From: Alcaligenaceae bacterium
Lineage (GTDB): Bacteria; Pseudomonadota; Gammaproteobacteria; Burkholderiales; Burkholderiaceae_B
Direction of reading: 5' to 3'
DNA: 32,290 nt
NCBI GenBank assembly: GCA_013205565.1
Contig: JABMMM010000064.1
Coordinates: 1-32,290 of the forward strand
Below the pieces are notes generated by a model, which worked only from the letters and a program-made list of their open reading frames with translations, searched no databases and was not told where the DNA came from. Position numbers and translations under genes: made by a program. Positions 1-9,836 of this stretch are shown one piece after another (position 1 is the first letter of the stretch; each line of letters starts with the position of its first letter).

Positions 1-930
1 ATTTTGGGTACGTAAAAAATTTACACGCAAGGGCCCCATAGCGTTTTTTGACATCAACGCAAGCGTTTCGGGTTTTAGAAGTTGCTGACCATTCCCGCGC
101 CCTTGGTTCAAGATCATGCGCGAAAAGCGCAGATAGTCTTCCGCAGTTGAATACATACCGCCACCACCGGGATCAAACTCGGTCTCTTGCGGCACTTCAA
201 AAGGGGTTGTATTTAACGCGCCCGTGACGGGGTCGCGTTGATGCACTGTCGCTAAGCGCGCACGCATGCTAGTCGAGATTCTAAAGCCGGTACTACTCAT
301 GCCAAGTGGCCCGGTAATATTTTTTTGCAGGTATTCACCTAAGCGCATGCCGCTCGCTGCTGCCACTAACTGACCAGCCCAGTCGATGTTGATGCCGTAC
401 TCCCAACGAGTGCCCGGTTCAAAAGTCAACGGCACTGAGAGCGCAATCTTTTTACCTGAACCGGCGCGTGGCAGATTCATTGTCTTCAAATAGCGTGCTG
501 AATCAGCATTCCAGATGTCAGACGTAAACCCCGCTGTGTGCGTCAGCAACTGACGCAAGGTAATCTGAGTCTTTGGCGCGCGCAGAAGAGGTTTGCCGGC
601 AGCATCCCAGCCGGTCAGCAGTTTGACTTCTGACAGTTCTGGCAAGATCTTGGCGGCAGGTTCGTCGAGCGTTAATTTACCTTGCTCAACTAATTGCATG
701 GCGGCCGCGCCAACAATGGGCTTCGTCATCGAAGCTAACCAAAACACAGTGTCTGGAGTCATCGCGACGCCTTGCCCAAGTGCGCGCTCGCCAAACGCCC
801 CCTCATACAGGGTGTCGTTACCAGAGCTAACTGATGCGACGACCCCCGGGATGTGCCCTGCTTGTATGGCGTTTAGCAGCACAGTGTCTGCAGTTTGCTT
901 GAGCTTTGAAGTGTTCAGGGTGTTGGTCAT
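1..930 (-). CDS. Serine hydrolase of the beta-lactamase family (partial, C-terminus off window)
   Basis: The reverse strand is open from an ATG at 930 to the window edge (310 codons), so the C-terminus is missing. The family (class C beta-lactamase, DD-peptidase and EstB-type esterase fold) uses an SxxK nucleophile. Here S67-M-T-K70 lies in WLASMTKP, about 65 residues in as expected, and Tyr178 in RWEYGIN is the probable second catalytic motif. HTAGF and GGGGMYST, both common in this family, follow. No signal peptide is visible, which favours a cytoplasmic esterase or lactonase-like enzyme over a secreted beta-lactamase. The gene diverges from the ABC exporter across about 150 bp. No good ribosome site precedes ATG 930. 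The family is sure, the substrate unknown. Confidence 0.85.
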   Translation of the reverse strand, partial: MTNTLNTSKLKQTADTVLLNAIQAGHIPGVVASVSSGNDTLYEGAFGERALGQGVAMTPDTVFWLASMTKPIVGAAAMQLVEQGKLTLDEPAAKILPELSEVKLLTGWDAAGKPLLRAPKTQITLRQLLTHTAGFTSDIWNADSARYLKTMNLPRAGSGKKIALSVPLTFEPGTRWEYGINIDWAGQLVAAASGMRLGEYLQKNITGPLGMSSTGFRISTSMRARLATVHQRDPVTGALNTTPFEVPQETEFDPGGGGMYSTAEDYLRFSRMILNQGRGNGQQLLKPETLALMSKNAMGPLRVNFLRTQN

Positions 931-1077
931 CGTAAAAAACGCAAGAAAAAAGGGCTAAACGGCGGGGGTTAAGCGCTGTGCACTAGGATGACTTGCCTAA
1001 ACACGCGACTATTACTTTTGTTATACCCGATTGCTGCGCTCAGGGCGAGTTACACAAGACGTATAAAATCAAGCGCT

Positions 1078-2919
1078 ATGAGAAACTCCACTAGACGCTC
1101 GACCGAATTTCAGCTCGACCCTAATAAGCCAGTCGTTAAACGACAGCTAGGCGATTGGCACGTCATCCGCGACTTGTTGCCTTACCTGCTCGCGTATCGC
1201 TACCGGGTGGTATTGGCCATTTCCTGTTTGCTGGCTGCAAAGTTTGCCAACCTTGGCATTCCGATTTTGCTCAAAACGCTGATTGATGATCTGGATGCCC
1301 CTCAAAGCGTGTCAAAGGCTTTGCTGATTGTGCCGCTTGGCTTGATTCTTGGGTACGGTTTACTGAGGTTTTCGGCCTCGCTATTCACCGAGCTCAGAGA
1401 GTTATTGTTTTCGCGTGTCACGCAGCATGCAGTCAGACAAATCGCGCTTGAAGTGTTTCAGCATCTGCATGCCCTGTCATTACGGTTTCATCTTTCGCGT
1501 CAAACGGGCGGGGTCAGTCGCGACATCGAACGCGGCACCCGCGCGATTCAATCACTCGTGTCTTATTCCCTTTATAGCATCGTTCCGACGTTGATCGAGT
1601 TCTTGTTGGTACTTGGCTATTTTGCTTACAGCTACAACATCTGGTTCGCAGCCATCACGTTAGCCGCGTTGATCATCTATATCGCGTTCACGATCGTTGT
1701 GACCGAGTGGCGTACGCACTTGCGGCGCACCATGAACGATATGGATTCGCGTGCGAATCAAAAAGCGATCGATTCTTTATTGAACTTTGAAACCGTTAAA
1801 TATTTTGGTAATGAATCGTTCGAGGCCAGACGCTACGATGAAAATCTGGTGCGCTATCAGGCGGCGGCGATCAAATCACAAAAGTCGTTGTCGCTGCTTA
1901 ACGTTGGACAGCAGTTCATCATTGGCGTGGGGTTGGTATTAATTCTTTGGCGCTCAACCGTGGGCGTGGCCAACGGTTCGATGACGCTAGGCGATTTGGT
2001 GTTGGTCAACACTCTGATGATTCAGCTCTATATCCCTTTAAATTTTTTAGGCGTGATTTACCGAGAAATCAAACAATCGCTGACCGATCTGGATCGCATG
2101 TTTACTTTACTCATGGCGGATCGCGAAATCGCTGACGATCCCGGTGCGGCGAGTCTGGTTGTTGCAGACCTCACGCAAGGGCCAGAGGTGCGCTTTGAAC
2201 ACGTGAAGTTCCATTACGAGTCAAACCGTACTATTTTGCACGACTTAAGCTTCACGATCCCGGCCGGGACAGTGACGGCGGTGGTTGGGCGTAGTGGCGC
2301 GGGCAAAAGCACTCTTGCGCGTTTGTTGTTTCGTTTTTATGACGTGCAGGCCGGTGCGATCTTAATCGATGGACAAGATATTAGACGCGTGCAGCAAGCG
2401 AGCCTGCGTCAGGCGATTGGCATCGTGCCGCAAGATACGGTGCTGTTTAACGACACCATCGCCTACAACATTGCCTACGGTCGTCCCGGCGCGTCAGAAG
2501 CGGATATTCAAAGTGCGGCGCGTGCTGCGCAAATGGATCAGTTCATTGCGCACTTGCCTGAGGGTTATGACACGCAAGTCGGCGAGCGAGGCTTGAAGTT
2601 ATCTGGCGGAGAAAAACAAAGGGTCGCGATCGCACGAACCTTGCTTAAAAAACCGGCGATGTTGATTTTTGATGAGGCGACTTCGGCATTAGATTCAAAA
2701 ACTGAACGCGCCCTGCAAGAGGAATTGACAGGGTTGGCGCGCAATCATACGACTTTGATTATTGCGCACAGGCTCTCAACGATTGTGCACGCGGATCAAA
2801 TTCTGGTGATGGATCAGGGGCGTATCGTCGAGCGAGGCAGCCATACAGAGTTAATCGCTCTGCAAGGTGCTTACGCGCAAATGTGGGATATGCAGAAGCG
2901 CCAGGCCGATGAGGCTTGA
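1078..2919 (+). CDS. ABC exporter of the Atm1/HMT1 type (fused permease-ATPase)
   Basis: A half-transporter of 613 residues: an N-terminal six-helix membrane domain, then a nucleotide-binding domain. Visible are Walker A GRSGAGKST (404-412), signature LSGGE (508-512), Walker B MLIFDEAT with D532/E533, and the switch histidine H564 in IIAHRLST. SRDIERGTRAI and FETVKYFGNE in the membrane domain are typical of Atm1/ABCB7 relatives, which export glutathione-linked sulfur species or heavy-metal conjugates from the cytoplasm. A frame extension upstream to 988 exists, but its 30 residues do not look like the family, so ATG 1078 is preferred; neither start has a clear ribosome site. It ends 4 bp from the convergent nitroreductase stop, with no terminator between. 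Confidence 0.93.
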   Translation: MRNSTRRSTEFQLDPNKPVVKRQLGDWHVIRDLLPYLLAYRYRVVLAISCLLAAKFANLGIPILLKTLIDDLDAPQSVSKALLIVPLGLILGYGLLRFSASLFTELRELLFSRVTQHAVRQIALEVFQHLHALSLRFHLSRQTGGVSRDIERGTRAIQSLVSYSLYSIVPTLIEFLLVLGYFAYSYNIWFAAITLAALIIYIAFTIVVTEWRTHLRRTMNDMDSRANQKAIDSLLNFETVKYFGNESFEARRYDENLVRYQAAAIKSQKSLSLLNVGQQFIIGVGLVLILWRSTVGVANGSMTLGDLVLVNTLMIQLYIPLNFLGVIYREIKQSLTDLDRMFTLLMADREIADDPGAASLVVADLTQGPEVRFEHVKFHYESNRTILHDLSFTIPAGTVTAVVGRSGAGKSTLARLLFRFYDVQAGAILIDGQDIRRVQQASLRQAIGIVPQDTVLFNDTIAYNIAYGRPGASEADIQSAARAAQMDQFIAHLPEGYDTQVGERGLKLSGGEKQRVAIARTLLKKPAMLIFDEATSALDSKTERALQEELTGLARNHTTLIIAHRLSTIVHADQILVMDQGRIVERGSHTELIALQGAYAQMWDMQKRQADEA

Positions 2920-2923
2920 GTCA

Positions 2924-3754
2924 CTAGCGGATCTCAAAACCCATTGAACGCAGGGTTTGCATCAGGGTATGCCTGCCACCCATCGCTTCGGGGCCACGAA
3001 CGCGGTTTAACGTATGCAGATCCCAAGGGCCGAGGGGCGTCATTTTTTGTTCTGCATAGAACGTGTCCATAGTCGCGTTGTATGTTTCTACGCCTTCTTT
3101 GTAGGCTTCAGGCTGGTACGTCTCTTTATGCAGAATCGCCGACTGCGGCAGGCGTGGCTTCACGGCGGTCGTCAATGAGGGTTCGGCGTAGCCAATACAC
3201 ATGCCAAAAGTCGCAAAGCTCATCGGTGGCAGATTAAGTTCTTTTGCAGCTGCGACGGGGTCGTTGCGAATCGCACCGATATAAACCATGCCCAAATTCA
3301 TCGATTCAGCAGCGACCGCCGCATTTTGCGCAGCGAGTGCTGAATCGATTGCGCCAACCAAGAGCATCTCAAGGTAGTTCAGGCTTTCGTGAGGCTTTTG
3401 CCGGTCAAGGCCCAAGGCTTTGAGGCGCGCCAAATCAGTGACCCAAACTAGAAAGAGCGGACAGGTACGAATGAACTCTTGATTATTGGCGATCTTGGCT
3501 AAACGATCTTTGCGCCCAGGGTCGGTAACAGCGATGACGCTCCAGGTTTGCATATTCGATGACGTTGAGGCGGATTGTGCGGCTGCAACAAGAAGCTCGG
3601 CTGTGTTGGAGGCAACCGGTTGCGACGTATAGGCGCGAACCGAGCGATGCTGCAGCATGGTTTCTATCGTGGGATTCAGCGCGTCAAGTACGTCTGGTGT
3701 GTGGCCGTAGCGCGCGAGAAGCGAAGCTGAGAGCTCTTTAGCTATTGTTGTCAT
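2924..3754 (-). CDS. Nitroreductase family flavoprotein, NfsA-like
   Basis: 276 residues. The N-terminal MLQHRSVRAYTSQPV matches the FMN phosphate-binding start of NfsA/FRP-type nitroreductases. The central LNLGMVYIGAIRNDP and MSFATFGMCIGYAE match the conserved flavin and dimer region of that group. Family members are cytoplasmic NADPH-dependent flavin enzymes that reduce nitroaromatics, quinones or flavins. The gene diverges from the molybdenum hydroxylase operon across about 200 bp and converges on the Atm1-like gene. It may belong functionally with either neighbour, but nothing in the sequence links them. The start follows a weak purine-rich region; no better ATG lies upstream. Confidence 0.88.
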   Translation of the reverse strand: MTTIAKELSASLLARYGHTPDVLDALNPTIETMLQHRSVRAYTSQPVASNTAELLVAAAQSASTSSNMQTWSVIAVTDPGRKDRLAKIANNQEFIRTCPLFLVWVTDLARLKALGLDRQKPHESLNYLEMLLVGAIDSALAAQNAAVAAESMNLGMVYIGAIRNDPVAAAKELNLPPMSFATFGMCIGYAEPSLTTAVKPRLPQSAILHKETYQPEAYKEGVETYNATMDTFYAEQKMTPLGPWDLHTLNRVRGPEAMGGRHTLMQTLRSMGFEIR

Positions 3755-3950
3755 GGTTTGCCCGTAGGACCCTTGTAATTGCTAAAAAATAGCATTCTAT
3801 TTTATTTGAGTCGTGTTAGATTGATTCAACACAATAGCAAGACTGACATAGTCCTTCATACCGACAGGCGAAATGTCAGGGATTTTGACCTTTAGCCTGT
3901 CGCTGGTGGATCGTCGTTTGACGACCAATTTTGACCTAGGAGACCGCTCG
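3755..3950. promoter_or_regulatory. Divergent control region between nitroreductase and cox-like operon
   Basis: This 196-bp gap must hold promoters for both directions. It is AT-rich around 3778-3840. It contains inverted repeats TGCTA(3780-3784)/TAGCA(3790-3794) and GTGTT(3813-3817)/AACAC(3828-3832), the second with a 10-base spacer as in a regulator site. The 10-base word ATTTTGACCT occurs at 3882-3891 and 3928-3937. A small palindrome TCGTC/GACGA lies at 3911-3924. No convincing -35/-10 pair was found. The ribosome site AGGAGA at 3938-3943 fixes the coxS-like start at 3951 rather than the in-frame ATG at 3873. Confidence 0.45.
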
Positions 3951-4421
3951 ATGATGCAGGTTCAATTGACAGTAAACGGTGCAGCCGTCACGCTGACTGC
4001 GGCACCAAACACGTTGTTGGTGCAGGCACTGCGCGAACACCTTAATCTGACGGGTACTCACGTCGGTTGCGACACTGCCCAGTGCGGCGCCTGTACCGTG
4101 ATCATGGATGGACACGCGATTAAGTCCTGTAACGTGTTGCTCGCCCAAGTTGAGGGCGCACAGATTTCTACCATTGAGGGGCTGGCTCAGGCCGATGGCA
4201 CCATGCACCCCATGCAAGCGGCCTTTAAAGAGTGCCATGGCCTGCAGTGCGGCTATTGCACGCCAGGAATGGTGATGAATGCGGTCGATATTTGCCGGCA
4301 TCATCCGAACCCGACCGAGCAGCAAATTCGAGAAAAACTCGAGGGCAACATCTGCCGCTGCACGGGATATCAAAACATTGTCAGGGCGGTGCAGCAAGGT
4401 GCTGCCGCCATGAAAGCTTAA
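3951..4421 (+). CDS. coxS: Molybdenum hydroxylase small subunit, two [2Fe-2S] clusters (CoxS-like)
   Basis: 156 residues, the usual CoxS length. The plant-ferredoxin-type cluster ligands are C40, C45, C48 and C60 ([11 protein letters not shown]). The second cluster in the helical domain uses C100, C103, C135 and C137 ([15 protein letters not shown]). The subunit carries electrons from the molybdenum site to FAD in xanthine-oxidase-family heterotrimers. The start is at the ATGATG preceded by AGGAGA. The large subunit begins 10 bp downstream, so translation is probably coupled. All eight cysteines are present, so the protein should be functional. The symbol denotes family, not proven CO oxidation. 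Confidence 0.93.
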   Translation: MMQVQLTVNGAAVTLTAAPNTLLVQALREHLNLTGTHVGCDTAQCGACTVIMDGHAIKSCNVLLAQVEGAQISTIEGLAQADGTMHPMQAAFKECHGLQCGYCTPGMVMNAVDICRHHPNPTEQQIREKLEGNICRCTGYQNIVRAVQQGAAAMKA

Positions 4422-4431
4422 GGAGACCACC

Positions 4432-6807
4432 ATGGGTGCAAATGAATTCGCAAAGCTTCCTTACATCGGGGAGTCAGTTTTACGTAAAGAAGACTATCGA
4501 TTTTTAACAGGTGCCGGTCAATATACCGATGACATCACGCTCACGCGTATGACGCATGCGGTATTTGTCCGTTCGCCGCACGCGCACGCCAACATCAAAA
4601 GCGTCAATACGGCAGCCGCCAAGGCTGCTCCAGGCGTGATTGGCGTGCTTGAAGGTAAAGATGTCGCGAACGATAAGCTCAACGGTTTGCCTTGCGGCTG
4701 GTTGATCACCAGTACCGATGGTCAGCCCATGAAAGAGCCACCACATCCCGTGCTAGCGTTAGACAAAGTACGCTATGTGGGCGACCACGTCGTGATGGTA
4801 GTGGCCGAAACCCTCGAGCAGGCAAAAAATGCGGCCGAACTTGTTGAGGTTGATTACGATCCTTTGCCGGCGGCGGTGGATGTGCGTGACGCGAAGGGCG
4901 GGCCCACGCTGCACGACGCTGCGCCCGATAACCAATGCTACAAGTGGGCAATCGGCGACAAGGGTTTGGTGGATGAGGCCTTCACTAAAGCCGCACACAT
5001 TACCAAGCTAGATTTAATCAACAATCGCCTAGTGCCCAATGCCATGGAGCCGCGCGCTGCGATTGGCTCGTACAGCCGTGCCAACGACGACTACACCCTG
5101 TACGTCTCGAATCAAAATCCTCACGTTGAGCGGTTGTTAATGACTGCATTTGTGATGGGCTTGCCCGAGCATAAAGTGCGCGTCATCGCGCCCGATGTGG
5201 GCGGCGGGTTCGGGTCAAAGATTTATTTGTATGCAGAAGATGTTTGCCTGACCTGGGCCTCTAAAAAGCTCAATCGCAACATTAAGTGGGTCTGTGAGCG
5301 TGGCGAAGCCTTTTTATCTGACGCGCACGGTAGGGATCACTCTAGTCATGCCGAGTTGGCACTTGATAAAGACGGAAAATTCTTAGCCCTGCGGGTACAC
5401 ACAGACGCTAACCTCGGCGCGTACCTGTCGACCTTTTCAACCTGTGTGCCGACGATTTTGTATGCGACCTTGTTGGCGGGGCAATACACTACGCCGCTCG
5501 TGTACGTAGAGGTCGAGGCCTGGTTTACGAACACCGCGCCGGTGGACGCCTATCGGGGTGCGGGCCGCCCTGAGGCGACCTATCTGCTTGAGCGGATAGT
5601 GAGTCGCGCCGCTTTCGAGCTTGGTCTGCCTCAAGATGAGATACGTCGTCGCAACTTCATCACACAGTTTCCGTACCAGACGCCGGTCGCTTTGCAATAC
5701 GATATCGGTGACTATGTTGCCTGCATGGATGCATCCCAAAAGCTAGCCGATGTGGCGGGCTTTCAGGCGCGGCAAGCCACCAGTCAAGCTCAGGGAAAAC
5801 TTCGCGGTATTGGCTATTCAAGTTATATCGAAGCGTGTGGTTTAGCGCCAAGTAACATCGCTGGCGCGTTAGGCGCGCGTGCGGGATTGTTTGAATGCGG
5901 CGAAGTCCGCGTGCACCCAACCGGCAGCGTAACGGTCTTTACCGGCTCGCATAGCCATGGTCAGGGTCACGAAACGACCTTCGCGCAAGTCGTGGCCTCG
6001 CGGTTGGGGATCGCTGTAGATGCGGTGGATATCGTGCACGGCGATACGGGTCGCGTGCCCTTCGGCATGGGCACCTATGGTTCGCGTTCCATTTCGGTTG
6101 GCGGTGCTGCCATCATGAAGGCGCTAGACAAAATCGAAGCGAAAGCTAAGAAGATTGCTGCGCACTTAATGGAAGCCTCTGATACCGATATCGATTTTGC
6201 AAATGGTGAGTTCACTGTGCGCGGGACTGATAAAAAAATCCCCTTTGGCACCGTGGCACTGACCGCCTATGTGCCGCACAACTATCCGCTTGAAACGCTT
6301 GAGCCCGGCTTGAACGAAACGGCGTTTTACGATCCCACAAACTTTACGTTTCCATCGGGAACTTACATCGCCGAAGTCGAGATCGATCCCGAGACAGGCA
6401 CCGTGCGTTTAGATCGCTTTACGGCAGTCGACGACTTTGGCACCATCATTAATCCCATGATTGTCGAAGGGCAAGTTCATGGCGGTCTGGTGCAAGGGAT
6501 TGGACAGGCGTTAATTGAAAACTGCGTTTACGATCGCGAGACGGGACAACTATTAACGGGCTCGTATATGGATTACGCGATGCCGCGCGCCGATGATTTC
6601 CCGCAGTTCAATATCGGACATGTCTGCACACCGTGTACCCATAATCCTTTGGGGACAAAAGGTTGCGGCGAGGCGGGTGCGATTGGTTCGCCACCAGCGG
6701 TGATGAACGCAGTACTAGACGCTTTGGCTCCCCTGGGCGTAAAAGATTTGGATATGCCTGCGACACCCCATCGTGTCTGGCAGGCCATTCAAGCCGCGAA
6801 AGTATAA
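4432..6807 (+). CDS. coxL: Molybdenum hydroxylase large subunit, form II CoxL-like
   Basis: 791 residues, full length for the molybdopterin-cytosine-dinucleotide subunit. AYRGAGR at residues 373-379 is the form II signature; genuine CO dehydrogenases (form I) carry AYxCSFR with the copper-binding cysteine, which is absent. GGGFGSK near residue 260 and [14 protein letters not shown] with the likely catalytic base E747 are intact. Known form II relatives include hydroxylases of aromatic, N-heterocyclic or aldehyde substrates; many are unassigned. AAGGAG precedes the ATG. It lies 10 bp after coxS and 15 bp before coxM. The substrate cannot be read from the sequence. Confidence is high for the family and low for any CO role. 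Confidence 0.95.
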   Translation: MGANEFAKLPYIGESVLRKEDYRFLTGAGQYTDDITLTRMTHAVFVRSPHAHANIKSVNTAAAKAAPGVIGVLEGKDVANDKLNGLPCGWLITSTDGQPMKEPPHPVLALDKVRYVGDHVVMVVAETLEQAKNAAELVEVDYDPLPAAVDVRDAKGGPTLHDAAPDNQCYKWAIGDKGLVDEAFTKAAHITKLDLINNRLVPNAMEPRAAIGSYSRANDDYTLYVSNQNPHVERLLMTAFVMGLPEHKVRVIAPDVGGGFGSKIYLYAEDVCLTWASKKLNRNIKWVCERGEAFLSDAHGRDHSSHAELALDKDGKFLALRVHTDANLGAYLSTFSTCVPTILYATLLAGQYTTPLVYVEVEAWFTNTAPVDAYRGAGRPEATYLLERIVSRAAFELGLPQDEIRRRNFITQFPYQTPVALQYDIGDYVACMDASQKLADVAGFQARQATSQAQGKLRGIGYSSYIEACGLAPSNIAGALGARAGLFECGEVRVHPTGSVTVFTGSHSHGQGHETTFAQVVASRLGIAVDAVDIVHGDTGRVPFGMGTYGSRSISVGGAAIMKALDKIEAKAKKIAAHLMEASDTDIDFANGEFTVRGTDKKIPFGTVALTAYVPHNYPLETLEPGLNETAFYDPTNFTFPSGTYIAEVEIDPETGTVRLDRFTAVDDFGTIINPMIVEGQVHGGLVQGIGQALIENCVYDRETGQLLTGSYMDYAMPRADDFPQFNIGHVCTPCTHNPLGTKGCGEAGAIGSPPAVMNAVLDALAPLGVKDLDMPATPHRVWQAIQAAKV

Positions 6808-6822
6808 AGAGAGGAACAAGAC

Positions 6823-7614
6823 ATGTACGCATTCACATACGAACGACCCACATCGCTGGCCGAGGCCACTAAGCTCGTGCACGCAGGTGGTCAGGCTTTG
6901 GCCGGAGGTCAAACGATGCTAGCTTCGATGAAGCAGCGACTCATGCAGCCCGACACCTTGGTGGACTTAGGGCGCGTCAGCGAATTAAGCGGTGTACGCA
7001 AAGACGGTGAGCAACTCGTCATTGGCGCCATGACAAAGCATTGCGACGTTGAACAAAACGCGTTAGTCAAACAATATCTTCCTGCGCTTGCTGCGTTGGC
7101 CGGTGGAATCGGAGACCGACAAGTCCGTGCAATGGGCACGTTGGGTGGCTCGGTGGCCAATAATGATCCGGCGGCTTGCTACCCGAGCGCGGCACTCGCA
7201 CTTGGCGCGACTATTCACACCACCACCCGAAAAATTGCAGCGGATGATTTCTTTTTCGCAATGTATGCGACTGCGTTGCAAGCCGGCGAACTCATCACTG
7301 CGGTGAGTTTTCCGATCCCCAAGCGCGCTGCGTACGCCAAGTTTAAGCAAGGCGCTTCTAGGTTTGCGATGGTGGGTGTGTTTGTCGCCGACACTGTGCA
7401 AGGTCCGCGAGTTGCGGTCACGGGTGCAGCAAACGGGGTATTTCGTCATGCCGGTTTAGAGGCTGCTTTGGCTAAAAAATTCGCGCCAGAGGTCGTCGCG
7501 CAAGTTTCGATCGACGCGAGCGAACTGAACAGCGACATCCATGCCTCGGCCGAATATCGCGCCCAGTTGATTAAGGTTCAAACACGCCGCGCCGTTCAAG
7601 AGGCACTTGCTTAA
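6823..7614 (+). CDS. coxM: Molybdenum hydroxylase FAD-binding medium subunit (CoxM-like)
   Basis: 263 residues. The two FAD contacts of the family are seen: AGGQTM around residues 27-32 and TLGGSVANNDPA at 106-117. The C-terminal FAD-linked oxidase part (KFKQGASRFAMVGV, then AVTGAANGVFR) is complete. The subunit accepts electrons from the CoxS-like clusters. AGAGG lies a few bases before the ATG. The gene follows coxL by 15 bp in the order S-L-M, whereas the Oligotropha CO dehydrogenase operon is M-S-L. Confidence 0.93.
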   Translation: MYAFTYERPTSLAEATKLVHAGGQALAGGQTMLASMKQRLMQPDTLVDLGRVSELSGVRKDGEQLVIGAMTKHCDVEQNALVKQYLPALAALAGGIGDRQVRAMGTLGGSVANNDPAACYPSAALALGATIHTTTRKIAADDFFFAMYATALQAGELITAVSFPIPKRAAYAKFKQGASRFAMVGVFVADTVQGPRVAVTGAANGVFRHAGLEAALAKKFAPEVVAQVSIDASELNSDIHASAEYRAQLIKVQTRRAVQEALA

Positions 7615-7686
7615 TCGTACGAGTCGCAAAGGCTCTGTACGCGAGGCGAGTGACCTGATTGTCAGGTTGAGCTTTTGGGAATAAAC

Positions 7687-8601
7687 ATGACGGGCACGCA
7701 TGGCGTTGAGTCAATTGACGCGTTGATTGAAGCACTTGCGGCAGTAGGTTATCAGGCTGAGCGGCGTTTGGCGACCGCCGTGTTTTTAAGCTTGCACTTA
7801 CGGCGGCCTTTGTTGCTTGAGGGTGAGCCCGGCGTAGGTAAAACCGAGTTAGCCAAGGCGCTTGCAAAAGTGTTAAGTCGCCCGCTTGTGCGCTTGCAAT
7901 GCTATGACGGGATGGAGCAACGCGAGGCCCTATACGAGTGGAATCATGCGGCGCAGTTGATGCATATGCGTGCTCAGCAAGATCGCACACAGCCCGAGCA
8001 ACTTGAGCAAGAGATTTATCAAGAGAAATACTTAATCCGACGGCCTTTGTTGCAGGCGCTCAATGCCCCTGAACCGGGAGCCGTGTTGTTGATCGACGAA
8101 GTCGACCGCGCCGACGCCCCCTTTGAGGCTTTTTTGCTCGAGTATTTGGGCGAGTTTCAAGTCAGTATTCCAGAGTTCGGGACGATTACCGCAGCGTATC
8201 CACCGGTGACGATTTTGACCTCTAACCGTACGCGCGATTTAAACGACGCGGTCAAGCGTCGTTGCTTATATCAGTGGTTAGACTATCCCGATCGCGAGCG
8301 CGAGCTTTCGATCGTGCGCGCACAGGTACCACTGGCTGGTGAGGCGTTGGCCGAGCAGGTGGCGACTTTTGTTCAACGGTTGCGCAGCGCACCTTTTATC
8401 AGTGCGTTTAGCCGTAGCCCGGGTATTGCCGAAAGCGTCGAGTGGGCCAAAGCACTAGTGGCACTGAATACGTTGCAGCTTGATCCAGAGGTTGTGCAGA
8501 ATACTGTGGGGGTTTTATTCAAGCAGCGCGAAGATATCGCGGCCTTAGAGCCCTTGCTAGAGGCCTTACTGCAACCCGCGCCTGTTGTTGGAACAGCGTG
8601 A
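7687..8601 (+). CDS. coxD: MoxR-type AAA+ ATPase (CoxD-like maturation factor)
   Basis: 304 residues from ATG 7687; an in-frame TTG at 7675 is possible but less likely. Walker A GEPGVGKTE (46-54), Walker B VLLIDEVD (133-140) and ILTSNRTRDLNDAVKRRC (sensor 1 and arginine finger region) place it in the MoxR AAA+ group. CoxD in Oligotropha is a chaperone needed to build the metal active site of CO dehydrogenase. MoxR proteins typically work with a VWA partner, which is the next gene. The 72-bp gap from coxM is short, so it is probably in the same transcript. Confidence 0.9.
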   Translation: MTGTHGVESIDALIEALAAVGYQAERRLATAVFLSLHLRRPLLLEGEPGVGKTELAKALAKVLSRPLVRLQCYDGMEQREALYEWNHAAQLMHMRAQQDRTQPEQLEQEIYQEKYLIRRPLLQALNAPEPGAVLLIDEVDRADAPFEAFLLEYLGEFQVSIPEFGTITAAYPPVTILTSNRTRDLNDAVKRRCLYQWLDYPDRERELSIVRAQVPLAGEALAEQVATFVQRLRSAPFISAFSRSPGIAESVEWAKALVALNTLQLDPEVVQNTVGVLFKQREDIAALEPLLEALLQPAPVVGTA

Positions 8602-8642
8602 TAAAAAATGGCTGAGACAGAGTTCATGTCATTTGGTTTGTC

Positions 8643-9818
8643 ATGCTGCTAGGTGATGCGCGTAGCGGCAAGATGGCCGAAAATATCATCGGATTTGGTC
8701 GAACTTTACGGCGTGCGGGCCTACCAATGGACAGTGCGCGAATCAGCCTGGGCTTGCAATCCGCTCTTTTGGTTGGATTTGAGCAAAAAGAGGATTTTCG
8801 TTCGGCGTTACGCGCGACGCTCGTTTGTCGAGCGCAAGACCAAGAGGTCTTTGAGCAATTGTTCGACGCGTATTTTCGTAACCCTGAGTTGACGCAACAG
8901 TTGTTGGCCCAAATGTTGCCAAAGACCACAGAGGCCACACCCAAGCCCAAACGTCGCGCCCGCGCGCAAGAGGCGCTTGCCGCAGTCCGTGCGGCAGTTA
9001 AGCAAACGCCTCGTGAAGATGAAAAAATACAGTTTGATGCGGCGCTCTCAGCAAGTGATCGTTTGCGTCTGCGTCACGCTGACTTTGAAAGTTTGAGCGC
9101 GAGTGAGTTTCGGTTGGTCGAGCAGTTAGCGCGCGAGCTAACCTTGCCTTGGCCACAAATCAGCGCGCGACGTTTGCGCAGCGCCGCGAAGGGTGTTCGT
9201 CTGGACTGGAGACGCGCGCGCAGCGAGTCAATGCGCCACGATGGCGAGCTACTGAAACTACCTTACTTGTCGCGTCGACGTGAGTCTTTGCCTGTTTTGA
9301 TATTGATCGATGTGTCTGGTTCGATGGAACGCTATGCCCGGTTGATGCTAGCCTTTTTGCATCAAAGTACGAAGCGTGTGCCGCGAGCAATATTTGCGTT
9401 TGGTAACCACTTGACCGATTTAAATTCAGTTTTTCGGCTGTCCGATACCGACAAAATGCTAGAGGGTGCGAACCGTCTGATCAGCGACTTTGCGGGCGGA
9501 ACGCAAATGGGGGCGTCACTCGCAGAACTGCGCAGCACCCAGCAACGTCAGCTTGTCGGCTTACGTACGGTCGTGTTGCTCATTAGCGATGGCCTGGATA
9601 CTGGGCGCCCCGAGCAGTTAGAGGCCGAATTGGGTTGGTTGAAACGCAATTGCCGCAGTCTGTTATGGTTAAACCCCTTGTTGCGTTTCGATGAGTATGA
9701 GCCGCGGGCTAGTGGTGCGCAGGTGCTGCAAAAAAAAGCGGATGGTATGTTGGCGATTCATAATTTAGAACACCTCGAGGACTTGGCGCGCGGCATGGCC
9801 AGCATCCTCAGACAGTAG
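8643..9818 (+). CDS. coxE: VWA-domain protein (CoxE-like partner of the MoxR ATPase)
   Basis: 391 residues. The C-terminal von Willebrand A domain has a complete metal-binding site: D223-V-S-G-S-M, T287 in GGTQMG and D316 in LLISDGLD. The N-terminal half resembles CoxE/YeaD2-type proteins (FGRTLRRAGLPMD). In the CO dehydrogenase system CoxE acts with CoxD in active-site assembly. The start is uncertain: ATG 8643 and ATG 8673 (M11, before AENIIGFGRTL) are both possible and neither has a strong ribosome site. It lies 41 bp after coxD. An arginine- and alanine-rich linker sits near residues 100-120. Confidence 0.9.
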   Translation: MLLGDARSGKMAENIIGFGRTLRRAGLPMDSARISLGLQSALLVGFEQKEDFRSALRATLVCRAQDQEVFEQLFDAYFRNPELTQQLLAQMLPKTTEATPKPKRRARAQEALAAVRAAVKQTPREDEKIQFDAALSASDRLRLRHADFESLSASEFRLVEQLARELTLPWPQISARRLRSAAKGVRLDWRRARSESMRHDGELLKLPYLSRRRESLPVLILIDVSGSMERYARLMLAFLHQSTKRVPRAIFAFGNHLTDLNSVFRLSDTDKMLEGANRLISDFAGGTQMGASLAELRSTQQRQLVGLRTVVLLISDGLDTGRPEQLEAELGWLKRNCRSLLWLNPLLRFDEYEPRASGAQVLQKKADGMLAIHNLEHLEDLARGMASILRQ

Positions 9819-9836
9819 TTATTTTTGAAAGAGAAA

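Noticed and set aside
593-958. Forward ORF of 121 codons opposite the serine hydrolase
   Set aside because: It is antisense to a well-supported coding frame (930 to 1, reverse) with catalytic motifs, and its product resembles nothing.
988-1077. N-terminal extension of the Atm1-like exporter
   Set aside because: The 30 extra residues do not match the family start and no ribosome site precedes 988; ATG 1078 was used.
3873-3950. Longer start for the CoxS-like protein
   Set aside because: AGGAGA sits just before ATG 3951, and the extra 26 residues are not part of the ferredoxin-like domain.
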